64,000 nt of DNA from Streptococcaceae bacterium (GTDB taxonomy: Bacteria; Bacillota; Bacilli; Lactobacillales; Streptococcaceae): assembly GCA_022484805.1 (NCBI GenBank), contig JAKVKP010000002.1:62001-126000 (forward strand), in the 5' to 3' direction. The translations under genes were made by a program, and so were the position numbers. Position 1 is the stretch's first letter. Every line of letters starts with the position of its first letter. The notes beneath the pieces were generated by a model. That model was not told the origin of the DNA. It saw only the letters and a list, made by a program, of their open reading frames with translations, and did no database searches. This document shows positions 36,819-43,872 of this stretch, one piece after another.

Positions 36819-38104
36819 TAAAATGCTCCTTTCCCTTGCCATTGATTAGTTGGTTGTTCAACTGTTTTCGGTACAGAATACCCATCCTCGATTAGAATGC
36901 TACATTCATCACCAGTTGAAACTCGTGTGGCGATTGCTTGTAAATCTTCTTGTTCCAACCATTGACCAAATTCGTTTAATGTTTCTAAATCCATTTGTTC
37001 CAATTTGTCGATTAAGACAAAACCACATTCTGGTTTTAACTTACGAACAATGGCAGTAGACACTTTCAATTGTTCTGAACCACTCATGTTATCCCAAGAT
37101 TGACCATTGTATGTTAATTCCCCATCTTTTACGGATAAACCAGGCAGCGGTAAATCGGCATTATCCAGTAGCGAATTTTTCTGATCAAGAATACTTTTAA
37201 TTTTTTCAGTTAAGCTATCGTACTGTTTCTGATACTCAGCAGCATCTTCTTCTGCCTTTTCTTTATCTAAGTTGGCACGTACTTTCATGTTGACTTCATC
37301 AATTTGTTGAATGTTATGCTCTAATTCTTCGGTTGATTCATCTTGAAGTTGTAGAGCAGATTTTTGAGAAATTTCTAAATCTTTAGAAGTTTGTTCATGT
37401 CTTTGTTCCATTTCAAGTAATTGCTGCCTTAGCGCTTCAATCTGATTACGTTCAAGCTCAAATTGTTGGCTAATTTGGGCTACTTGTTGCCGTTTTCGAG
37501 CGTTTTCACCGTTCTTGGCTAATATTATCTGTTGTTGTTCAATTAGCTCAGAAGCGCTCACAGGCGTTTTAGGAACGTCAGGATAAAAGACTTGTTCCTT
37601 AGCAAACTTTCCTTTTTGATCAGCAATTTGACCAATTGAATGACGTTGATTGTAGTATTCGTTATACTCTTGTTCAAGTTTAAATAATTGTTCACCTACC
37701 CCAATGATTTGAAGTAAAGTTTTTCCTTTGTCTTTGGCATTTTGATTCATGAATTTTGGCAAGTCGATTGCTAGTTCTTCAATAAAGCTATCTAGTAACT
37801 GCTGACCACCCTTTTGTCCATTAGGGTCAATTACCTTAAGCGTTGAATTTTTGCCCGTACGTTCAACGACAAGTCCATTGGATAGGGTGATTTTTAAGTT
37901 AGGTGGCGTTACACTACCTTCTCGTTCTGGTTGGCTAGGCTTATATTTATTGCCACCAAGTACCCATGCAATAGCATCTAAAACCGATGTCTTACCTTGA
38001 CCATTCTTACCACCTAGAATTGTTAAACCATTCTGAGTTGGCTCAACTTTTACTGCTTTAATCCGTTTAACATTTTCAGCTTCAAAAGTATTAATTTTAA
38101 TCAT
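36818..38104 (-). CDS. SMC/RecF-like phage ATPase
   Basis: 428 residues. N-terminal half head: INTFEAENVKRIKAVKVEPTQNGLTILGGKNGQGKTSVLDAIAWVLGG (Walker A). A long heptad coiled coil spans about 170-300. The C-terminal half head has DNMSGSEQLKVSTAIVRKL (signature) and GFVLIDKLEQMD (Walker B). A short SbcC/RecN-like protein acting in phage recombination or end processing; no separate SbcD-like nuclease is encoded nearby. Confidence 0.85.
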   Translation of the reverse strand: MIKINTFEAENVKRIKAVKVEPTQNGLTILGGKNGQGKTSVLDAIAWVLGGNKYKPSQPEREGSVTPPNLKITLSNGLVVERTGKNSTLKVIDPNGQKGGQQLLDSFIEELAIDLPKFMNQNAKDKGKTLLQIIGVGEQLFKLEQEYNEYYNQRHSIGQIADQKGKFAKEQVFYPDVPKTPVSASELIEQQQIILAKNGENARKRQQVAQISQQFELERNQIEALRQQLLEMEQRHEQTSKDLEISQKSALQLQDESTEELEHNIQQIDEVNMKVRANLDKEKAEEDAAEYQKQYDSLTEKIKSILDQKNSLLDNADLPLPGLSVKDGELTYNGQSWDNMSGSEQLKVSTAIVRKLKPECGFVLIDKLEQMDLETLNEFGQWLEQEDLQAIATRVSTGDECSILIEDGYSVPKTVEQPTNQWQGKGAF

Positions 38105-38317
38105 CTAAATACTCCCTTCTTTATCCGTTTTCAGCATCATTAACTCTGAACGATTGCATCTGTCCTGCCGTTCTAATTGGTAATAAGCATCATTGGAATA
38201 TTTAAGTTGTTGTTTTAATCTACGAATTATTTTTTTGTTTCGATTATTTTCACTTGTTCTGATTAATAGAAAACTAGCAATGTTAATTCCCACGAAACAT
38301 AAAATCTGTGTTATCAT
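38105..38317 (-). CDS. Small single-TM phage protein
   Basis: 70 residues from ATG 38317 with TTGGAGAAAAA upstream. N-terminal membrane segment MITQILCFVGINIASFLLI, followed by a basic helical cytosolic part. Directly precedes the SMC-like gene. Unknown function. Confidence 0.5.
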   Translation of the reverse strand: MITQILCFVGINIASFLLIRTSENNRNKKIIRRLKQQLKYSNDAYYQLERQDRCNRSELMMLKTDKEGSI

Positions 38318-38353
38318 TTTTTCTCCAATCTGTGATATAATCACCTTGTAAAA

Positions 38354-38989
38354 TTATTTGTTAGTCGACTCTGCCAAGTCGGCTTTTTTGTTGTGTTCAA
38401 GTAAAGCAAATTTTAAAATGTGCTCGCCAACCTGTGGATTTACACAGTTTCTTAATACCTGTCGTTTATTAGATATTTTAAAATCGCTTAAGTCGTATCC
38501 GAGAAATTCTTGCAATTCTGGTATTTGAGTAGCCCTTAACTTAGGTCGGCTAAATTCAATTTTTTCAACATCGAAATTAGACCAAAAATTATGTCTGTCT
38601 AATTGAAAACTCGGCTCAATCAGTGGTTTATAATATGGTTTAACGTTTTCGACTACAAATAAACCTTTAAAATTATTTTGAAGAAAAATTATCTCTTGAT
38701 ATAACTTCATATCAGGATAAACAGGTTTAACACCTCTATACCTAACACCTATGTTTTGTCTGAAACTACTATGTGTTTGACATGGTGGACTCGCCCAAAT
38801 TAAATCAAACTTTTCAAAATTTTCTAGTAAATATTGGTGAGCATCTCCAACTATTAAGATGTCATCTGGAAATATTTTTTTATAAACCGTAGCGATTTCT
38901 TCGTTCATTTCAACTGTAGTAATATGATGAGTTTCACCCCAAAGTTTTCTATTACCACCAATCCCGCCATATAAATTAAGTATTTTCAT
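38354..38989 (-). CDS. Orphan C5-type cytosine DNA methyltransferase-like protein
   Basis: 211 residues, short for the family. Motif I is LNLYGGIGGNRKLW, motif IV SPPCQTHSSFRQN with the catalytic PCQ cysteine, motif VI FVVENVKPYY, and VLRNCVNPQVGEHIL is like motifs IX-X. The target-recognition region is very small. No restriction enzyme is nearby. It may methylate phage or host DNA to evade restriction or regulate; the short size also allows a different base modification. Confidence 0.8.
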   Translation of the reverse strand: MKILNLYGGIGGNRKLWGETHHITTVEMNEEIATVYKKIFPDDILIVGDAHQYLLENFEKFDLIWASPPCQTHSSFRQNIGVRYRGVKPVYPDMKLYQEIIFLQNNFKGLFVVENVKPYYKPLIEPSFQLDRHNFWSNFDVEKIEFSRPKLRATQIPELQEFLGYDLSDFKISNKRQVLRNCVNPQVGEHILKFALLEHNKKADLAESTNK

Positions 38990-39039
38990 AAGTCACCTTC
39001 ACTCCTCCCTACGCTATTAATTGCCTGAGTAACTCCTGG

Positions 39040-39354
39040 TCACTTTATATATTCAGGCATCTCATTTTTTATGAACTCTGCTGCTTTTTCTGCCCAAACT
39101 ATTGTTTTACTGCCACCACCTTTTGAAAAACGAACCCACCCATGAATTGGGTCTTTATCAATATTGAGTCTTTTCTCTAATGTTGGATTACTAAATACAC
39201 GAGTATTCCAAACTGCCCACGAATAGCCTGATTGCTTTTCAAATTCTTTTTTTGTCCAAGTAACACTCGCTTTCTCAACTTCCTTGTTCTCCTGAATTAG
39301 AAATTTAATAGCATCAAGTTGAGCGGGCGTGAATAAATTTTCTAACCCCTCCAT
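39040..39354 (-). CDS. Early phage protein, possible DNA-binding regulator
   Basis: 104 residues from ATG 39354 (GGTGGTG upstream). MEGLENLFTPAQLDAIKFLIQENKEVEKASVTWTKKEFEKQSGYSWAVWNTRVFSNPTLEKRLN looks like a winged-helix-like fold. It follows the Cro-like gene with overlap, so it belongs to the first lytic transcript. No firm family. Confidence 0.55.
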   Translation of the reverse strand: MEGLENLFTPAQLDAIKFLIQENKEVEKASVTWTKKEFEKQSGYSWAVWNTRVFSNPTLEKRLNIDKDPIHGWVRFSKGGGSKTIVWAEKAAEFIKNEMPEYIK

Positions 39355-39367
39355 AAGCACCACCATT

Positions 39368-39556
39368 CTATAACCCAAACATTTTTAATAAATTTGCTAA
39401 AATTTCATGAGACTTTGGTTTTTGATTACGGCCAGTAATAGCGTCATAGACTTCTTGTTTGGATTCACTTAACATGTCAGCTAAATTTTGATATGAGTAA
39501 CCTTTCGCTTCTTTATAAGCAAGAATTTTTTCTCTTGCTGTTAATGTTTCAACCAT
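39368..39556 (-). CDS. Cro-like helix-turn-helix protein
   Basis: 62 residues: ILAYKEAKGYSYQNLADMLSESKQEVYDAITGRNQKPKSHEILANLLKMF is an XRE-type HTH. It is the first lytic-direction gene, divergent from the repressor, with AAAGGAG before the ATG. Expected to compete for the operators in 39557-39855. Confidence 0.85.
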   Translation of the reverse strand: MVETLTAREKILAYKEAKGYSYQNLADMLSESKQEVYDAITGRNQKPKSHEILANLLKMFGL

Positions 39557-39855
39557 ATTCTTCTCCTTTCAAAAAAAGTTGTAAGCTAATAAATTAGCTA
39601 TTTTTATAAAAATAATTGACAAAAATTATCTAAAAGTATAAAATAAGTGCATAGTTAAATAAGATTAAAACCTTTAAATAAGCGTTTCTAAGTTTGGCGA
39701 CCCCGAAATTGTTTATATTGTTAGGTTATATTTATTGCACTTATTAACTAACAAATTAGCTTACGAGATTATAATAATACTTTTGGATAATATTGTCAAC
39801 ATATTTTATCTAAAAATATTATTATATTTTTAAAGCACTAAGGAGCAAATGATTT
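39557..39855. promoter_or_regulatory. Lysis-lysogeny switch region with paired operators
   Basis: A 16-bp palindrome AGCTAAT-AA-ATTAGCT (39584-39599) just before cro and a matching imperfect copy AACTAAC-AA-ATTAGCT (39746-39761) nearer the repressor are probable operators. Plus-strand promoter candidates are TTGACA-17-TAAAAT (39616-39644) and TTGTCA (39793-39798) with TATTAT 18 bases later, the latter close to the repressor ribosome site. TTATCTAAAA is repeated at both promoters. Precise start sites are untested. Confidence 0.65.
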
Positions 39856-40170
39856 ATGACACTGTTTGAAATAGTAAAAGAACTTTCAGATAAGCGAGGT
39901 AAAAATTTAAAAACAGTTGCTTTGGAAATTGGATTAAGCGAAAATGCTTTGTACAAATGGAAAACACAATCACCAAAAGCTGATGTATTAAATAAAGTTG
40001 CTGATTACTTTAATGTATCAACAGATTATCTTTTAGGCAGAGAAAAACAAATTACAATTGAAGATATCGAACATTTTCCATTAATTGCTAATAGTGGTAA
40101 ACCAATAAGTGAAAAAACTCGACGCATACTAGTGTCAATCTTAAAAGAAATGGAAGAAAATGATGAATGA
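39856..40170 (+). CDS. CI-like repressor (short, HTH only)
   Basis: 104 residues. XRE HTH (about 5-60): LKTVALEIGLSENALYKWKTQSPKADVLNKVADYFNVSTDYLLG, then a 40-residue tail. It lacks the LexA-like self-cleaving domain, so induction should go through the ImmA-like protease encoded next, with a 4-base ATGA overlap. AAGGAG precedes the ATG. Confidence 0.9.
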   Translation: MTLFEIVKELSDKRGKNLKTVALEIGLSENALYKWKTQSPKADVLNKVADYFNVSTDYLLGREKQITIEDIEHFPLIANSGKPISEKTRRILVSILKEMEENDE

Positions 40171-40553
40171 GAGATTGGTTATACAAGAAAGCAAAAACAT
40201 ATGATTTAAAAATTCTTGAATTATCTCAAGACGAGATGGAAGAAATTCAAGCAATCTACAATCCAACATTAAAAATTATTTTCATTAATTTAGATAAAGC
40301 TACTACTTTTTCAATTGCTCATGAAATAGCACATCATGTTCTAGGCCATGAAATTGACAGAGATAGCCACTTACATTCATCAAGGTCACGAGAAGAAACT
40401 CAAGCGGACGAACTAGCTATTAAATGGATTATTGAAAATGAATTAGATCAAGATAATCAATGTAATTTTGCTAACTTTATGGAATACTACAATATTCCTG
40501 AACGTAGGGAATACTTTGTAAAAGAAGAATTATCAGAGTATTATTTAGGGTGA
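40167..40553 (+). CDS. ImmA/IrrE-family metalloprotease
   Basis: 128 residues. Zinc protease motif FSIAHEIAHHVLGHE (HExxH) with the downstream ETQADELAIKWI glutamate helix. In ICEBs1-like systems such proteins cleave the HTH repressor encoded upstream to cause derepression. Translationally coupled to the repressor by overlapping start and stop. Confidence 0.9.
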   Translation: MRDWLYKKAKTYDLKILELSQDEMEEIQAIYNPTLKIIFINLDKATTFSIAHEIAHHVLGHEIDRDSHLHSSRSREETQADELAIKWIIENELDQDNQCNFANFMEYYNIPERREYFVKEELSEYYLG

Positions 40554-40612
40554 TAAATCATCAAGTTTTTACCGCTTGATTATTTATAATAAATTAAAAA
40601 TTAGGAGTGAAA

Positions 40613-40897
40613 ATGGTTAATAAAACTTGTCCAAAATGTGGTGGACACAGAGTTCAAATGTCAAACGAAAGAAGTAAACATGGGTGTCTCTTCTTCTTAT
40701 TATTTAGCCTTTATTACATCGGGTGGATATTTGTAAAATGGGGAATTGCAGCCTTTATTTTTATTTGTTATGACTGGTGGATGGCAATTATAAAAGCTAT
40801 TCAAAAGAAGGGCTATATTTGGCAAAGTAAAAAATGGATTTCAGGAGTAAAACGCACTTATTATTGCCACGATTGTGGTTATAACTTTAAAGCCTAA
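40613..40897 (+). CDS. Zinc-ribbon membrane protein
   Basis: 94 residues from ATG 40613 (TAGGAG upstream). CPKCGG at the N-terminus and CHDCGY at the C-terminus would form one split zinc ribbon, with hydrophobic segments between (about 26-62). Encoded in the lysogeny module between ImmA and integrase, so probably expressed in the lysogen; superinfection exclusion is a possibility only. Confidence 0.65.
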   Translation: MVNKTCPKCGGHRVQMSNERSKHGCLFFLLFSLYYIGWIFVKWGIAAFIFICYDWWMAIIKAIQKKGYIWQSKKWISGVKRTYYCHDCGYNFKA

Positions 40898-40902
40898 GTA
40901 AA

Positions 40903-40991
40903 AAAACTACACCTCAACCGACCAAAGCGAAAGTGTAGTCTAATCGAAAAAATTAACCTAAAATAGGCTTATTTTTTATACCCTATTTTAG
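40903..40991 (-). terminator. Two hairpins between the zinc-ribbon gene and integrase
   Basis: ACTACAC (40906-40912) with GTGTAGT (40933-40939), followed on the minus strand by seven T, and CTAAAATAGG (40958-40967) with CCTATTTTAG (40982-40991), followed on the minus strand by GTTAATTTTTT. Both T-tracts face the minus direction, shielding the immunity genes from antisense transcription. Confidence 0.5.
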
Positions 40992-41016
40992 CACGAATTA
41001 GGGAGTTGGTACAACT

Positions 41017-42069
41017 ATGGCAAGAAAAAGAGATAAAGTATGGCAAGCCGAAGTCAGTTACAAAACTGTTGATGGGAAATTTAAAAAATGGCGCAAGGGT
41101 GGTTTTAGAACTAAAAAAGATGCTGAACTTGCCGAAAGCGAATTCAGATTAAATAGCATGGCTTTTCTTCAAGCTGATTATTCATTAAGTGATTGGTTTG
41201 AGAAATGGGCAAATCTTTATAAAAAAGATAGTGTAACAGAAGTTACATGGAAAAAATTTGAAACAGTGGTTAAAAACATTGAAAAATACATGCCCGGTGA
41301 AACTTTAAAAACAATAACTCCTGCAAAATATCAGGAACTGCTCAATAATTTTGCAGAGTGCCATTCAAAATCCTCTGTTAAACATTTAAATATGCAAGTT
41401 AGATCAAGTGTCCAATCAGCAATAACTAATCGGATCATACAGTTTGACTTCACAAGAAATGCTGTTATCAATGGCAGCGAAAAAAAGGATGTTGTTTTTC
41501 TTGACTATTCAGATTTCAAAAAGCTTCGAAATTATACAATCAAAAGCGATAATGAAATTGATTTAATAATCTATACTACTTTAATGACAGGTATGAGAAT
41601 TGCTGAAACATTAGGGATTACAGCAAAAGATATACATAATGATTTTATAAATGTAAATAAAACTTATGATTACAAAATTACTGGCGGATTCGCACCTACT
41701 AAAAATAAATCATCTATTAGAAAAATATACATTGATTCAGAAACTAGCAATATATTGAATAACCTCAAAAAAGAATCAAAAAAAAATGATAATAAACCCA
41801 TCTTTGATATTTTTTCTATAAATACAATCAACAAAAGACTAAAATATTTATCAGAAGAACTATCGTTAAAAAAACACAACTTGCATAACCATTCATTAAG
41901 ACATACCCATGCAAGTGTGCTATTATATAAAGGTGTATCTGTTCAAAGTATTAGTCAAAGATTGGGACATAGTACAGTAACTACGACTCAGGAAATATAT
42001 ACTCACTTGATAAAAGAAATGAAAATTCAAGAGGATAAAAAAATATCTAACGCTTTGACTGCCAAATAA
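41017..42069 (+). CDS. int: Phage integrase, tyrosine recombinase
   Basis: 350 residues. N-terminal AP2-like arm-binding domain (KVWQAEVSYKTVDGKFKKWRKGGFRTKKDAE), SAM-like core-binding domain (about 55-145), and catalytic domain with LMTGMRIAETLGI (Arg I), HNHSLRHTHASVLL (His-x-x-Arg) and LGHSTVTTTQEIYTH (His and Tyr nucleophile). It cuts and joins at the 44-bp tRNA-Ser core. The stop lies 23 bases before attR, and the coding end overlaps an arm-type repeat. Confidence 0.96.
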   Translation: MARKRDKVWQAEVSYKTVDGKFKKWRKGGFRTKKDAELAESEFRLNSMAFLQADYSLSDWFEKWANLYKKDSVTEVTWKKFETVVKNIEKYMPGETLKTITPAKYQELLNNFAECHSKSSVKHLNMQVRSSVQSAITNRIIQFDFTRNAVINGSEKKDVVFLDYSDFKKLRNYTIKSDNEIDLIIYTTLMTGMRIAETLGITAKDIHNDFINVNKTYDYKITGGFAPTKNKSSIRKIYIDSETSNILNNLKKESKKNDNKPIFDIFSINTINKRLKYLSEELSLKKHNLHNHSLRHTHASVLLYKGVSVQSISQRLGHSTVTTTQEIYTHLIKEMKIQEDKKISNALTAK

Positions 42070-42089
42070 TTTGGCACAAATTTGGCACA
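42064..42089. repeat. Right arm-type repeat beside attR
   Basis: Exact copy of 2573-2598, containing two TTTGGCACA units; overlaps the integrase stop codon and ends 3 bases before the core. Confidence 0.7.
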
Positions 42090-42092
42090 TTA

Positions 42093-42136
42093 TACTCTCG
42101 GAAAGTTGGCAGAGTGGTAATGCAACGGACTCGAAA
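42093..42136 (+). repeat. attR: 44-bp core, 5' half of the intact tRNA-Ser
   Basis: Identical to 2443-2486. Continues into the host 3' half of the tRNA, so the functional tRNA in the lysogen has prophage-derived upstream DNA. Confidence 0.92.
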
Positions 42137-42187
42137 TCCGTCGAACCGCAGAAATGTGGTGCAGGGGTTCAAATCCCCTACTTTCCT
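42100..42187 (+). tRNA. tRNA-Ser (anticodon CGA)
   Basis: Acceptor GGAAAGT (42100-42106) pairs with ACTTTCC (42180-42186). D-arm GGCAGAGTGGTAATGC, anticodon loop CTCGAAA, long class II variable arm (ACCGCA-GAAA-TGTGGT) and T-arm CAGGGGTTCAAATCCCCTA. The long variable arm and CGA anticodon identify tRNA-Ser reading UCG. CCA is not encoded. It is the attachment site of the prophage and is restored at attR. Confidence 0.95.
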
Positions 42188-42205
42188 TTAAAAATTTTTG
42201 GCATA

Positions 42206-42235
42206 GGAGGCGGGGCATGATTCCCGTCTCCTCAT
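42206..42235 (+). terminator. Hairpin after tRNA-Ser
   Basis: GGAGGCGGG (42206-42214), 8-base loop, CCCGTCTCC (42223-42231) with one G-U pair; T-tract is weak. Confidence 0.6.
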
Positions 42236-42297
42236 TTCATATTCGTAATTAACCTAAGACAATGCGATTGGACAAAAACAAATTCACTCTATTATTA

Positions 42298-42306
42298 TTT
42301 GGCACA
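42298..42306. repeat. Isolated TTTGGCACA arm-type unit on the host side of attR
   Basis: Same 9-mer as in the integrase arm repeats, but about 160 bases outside attR. May be a remnant of an earlier element at this tRNA. Confidence 0.35.
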
Positions 42307-42329
42307 TAAAAAGGCTGATTAATTCAGCC
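42306..42329 (-). terminator. Terminator after the 39-residue peptide gene
   Basis: Minus strand: GGCTGA, 5-base loop, TCAGCC (42329-42313), then TTTTTATG. Confidence 0.75.
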
Positions 42330-42336
42330 ATTGATT

Positions 42337-42456
42337 TTATAACTTACCTTTTCTGTCGATTAAACCCTTTAAAAAATCAGTCCACCATCTTGATGACCAG
42401 ATGAATAGTGCAAATAAGAAAATAATAAATATGATTTTAAAAGTATCTCCCAACAT
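42337..42456 (-). CDS. 39-residue membrane peptide
   Basis: MLGDTFKIIFIIFLFALFIW, then SSRWWTDFLKGLIDRKGKL. GAGGAAGGTGG lies 5-6 bases before the ATG and a good terminator follows the stop. The gene stands alone between tRNA-Ser and a lipoprotein gene. Could be a phage remnant or small membrane peptide; unknown. Confidence 0.5.
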   Translation of the reverse strand: MLGDTFKIIFIIFLFALFIWSSRWWTDFLKGLIDRKGKL

Positions 42457-42572
42457 ATTAACCACCTTCCTCAGCAAAGCAAGACTAATCGCTTACAAGT
42501 TAATTATAGCACAGAATAGAATTCTATTCATGAAAGCGGTTAAAAATCGATTTCATCACACCATAAAAATTC

Positions 42573-43166
42573 TTATTGCACTTGAATTTTCGAAATGATT
42601 TGAGCAGCTTGACTATCATATGTAATTGAAATCTCAAGAGTCTGTGTGCTATCTAATAATTTTTGAGATTCTTGCTTCACCCAATCTGAATCTTTTATAT
42701 ATCTTTCATCTTGATAATGATTGGGGTCTCTATAAAAATTAATAGAACCATTATGATTTGAGCTATATGTTACAATAACCGTCCCAGCCATCGTATTATC
42801 AGTACTAAACGATAATGTAATAGTTGCTTGTGGTACAGTCACAGACCCAGCAAAAGGAAATACTGGATGATTTTCACCATTTTTCACAACATTAATAGCG
42901 ACTGGTTGTTCTGTTATTTTATAATAGTTCATCAATTCCTCAGTAACTCGCGCATATTCAATTTGCTCAGCACTATAGTCCCCAAAAACCGATGACTGCT
43001 GTTGATTTACAGCTTCATTTTGCGAGACAATTGAGCTACTTGATATGCTTTCAATTTTAGAAGAACTTGAATCGCTACTATTTTTTATCGTTTGTTCCGC
43101 TTGCTTGGAGCACGCACTTAAAATGGATACCCCTAAAATAACTGAAATAATAATATTTTTATTCAT
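42573..43166 (-). CDS. Lipoprotein of unknown function
   Basis: 197 residues. Signal peptide with lipobox LSAC (Cys at about 20), then a Ser-rich linker (about 27-62) and a beta-rich domain (about 85-197) with TVPQATITLSFSTDNTMAGTVIVTY. Anchored on the outer face of the membrane after diacylglyceryl transfer. No family is recognised with confidence. Single-gene unit on the minus strand. Confidence 0.75.
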   Translation of the reverse strand: MNKNIIISVILGVSILSACSKQAEQTIKNSSDSSSSKIESISSSSIVSQNEAVNQQQSSVFGDYSAEQIEYARVTEELMNYYKITEQPVAINVVKNGENHPVFPFAGSVTVPQATITLSFSTDNTMAGTVIVTYSSNHNGSINFYRDPNHYQDERYIKDSDWVKQESQKLLDSTQTLEISITYDSQAAQIISKIQVQ

Positions 43167-43336
43167 AAACTTCTCCCATTAAATATCAAAGCATCTCTTG
43201 ATTAAGGAGATGCTCGTGTTTAATCATCCCATAAAACAATTAGTATCGTAGTATACTTATAAATTAAAATCAATGATTTTAATAGAATTATAGACACAAA
43301 AAACCACTGCCGTTTCTGACAGTGGAAGGAGTGTTT

Positions 43337-43408
43337 ATGAAAAAGATTAATTATATCACGGATTGCTTCGCAGTCCAAAAAATACCTATAACTCTAGTAA
43401 AAAGGTAG
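43337..43408 (+). CDS. 23-residue peptide ORF, doubtful
   Basis: MKKINYITDCFAVQKIPITL... with AAGGAG at proper spacing. Its 3' part coincides with a dispersed repeat shared with 52975-53018, so the ORF may be either a real leader-like peptide or a by-product of that repeat. Confidence 0.3.
   Translation: MKKINYITDCFAVQKIPITLVKR
43351..43394. repeat. Dispersed 44-base repeat, copy A
   Basis: 35 of 44 positions match 52975-53018 without gaps, including CACGGAT, CAGTCC and AAAATACCTATAAC. GGATTGC-TTC-GCAGTCC inside it can form a hairpin. Confidence 0.65.
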
Positions 43409-43872
43409 CGAACTCAATAGGTATGCTGTCAGTTAGCTGTCAGATAAAAATCCTATAACCCGATAAAGTACCGATTAAATGTTACGAGATTCCTAAGTTA
43501 TACTTTCTAGTCTAATTTAGGAATCTCATTTCAAAATAATTCGCTAATTTTTGTATCAATAAACAACTTTCATAAAGCAATTTTTGACAACAAAATTTTA
43601 AATTCAGTAGAGATGAAGCTTTTACAAACCAAGTTAACCACTACAAAAAAATATTTATAACTTATGGACAGCTAATATATTTGGTCAGCTGTCTTTTTAT
43701 ATCGTAAATAAATATAAAGTGACTTTGTTTAGTAATGAACAAAATAAATCGCTATTTTATCCACTTTGGATTATGCGACACTAAAATGATTTGCAGATTC
43801 TTTTTTCTTGTTATTCAGACATGTTATTAATATAAATCATCCAATTGTCTAAACCATATTCTGATTAATCAA

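Larger units (their letters stand above)
43167..43872. other. 706-bp intergenic region with hairpins, a tiny ORF and a dispersed repeat
   Basis: Contains AGCATCTC/GAGATGCT (43190-43214), a minus-strand terminator CCACTG/CAGTGG followed by TTTTTTG (43304-43325) that may end the MFS operon, and a 23-codon ORF. An 11-bp inverted repeat GAGATTCCTAA/TTAGGAATCTC (43486-43527) and a plus-strand terminator GACAGCT/AGCTGTC with TTTTT (43667-43698) follow. The terminators without an assigned gene hint at small RNAs. Confidence 0.55.

Noticed and set aside
42401-42598. 65-codon plus-strand ORF
   Set aside because: No ribosome site, overlaps the better-supported 39-codon minus-strand gene and the lipoprotein 3' end.
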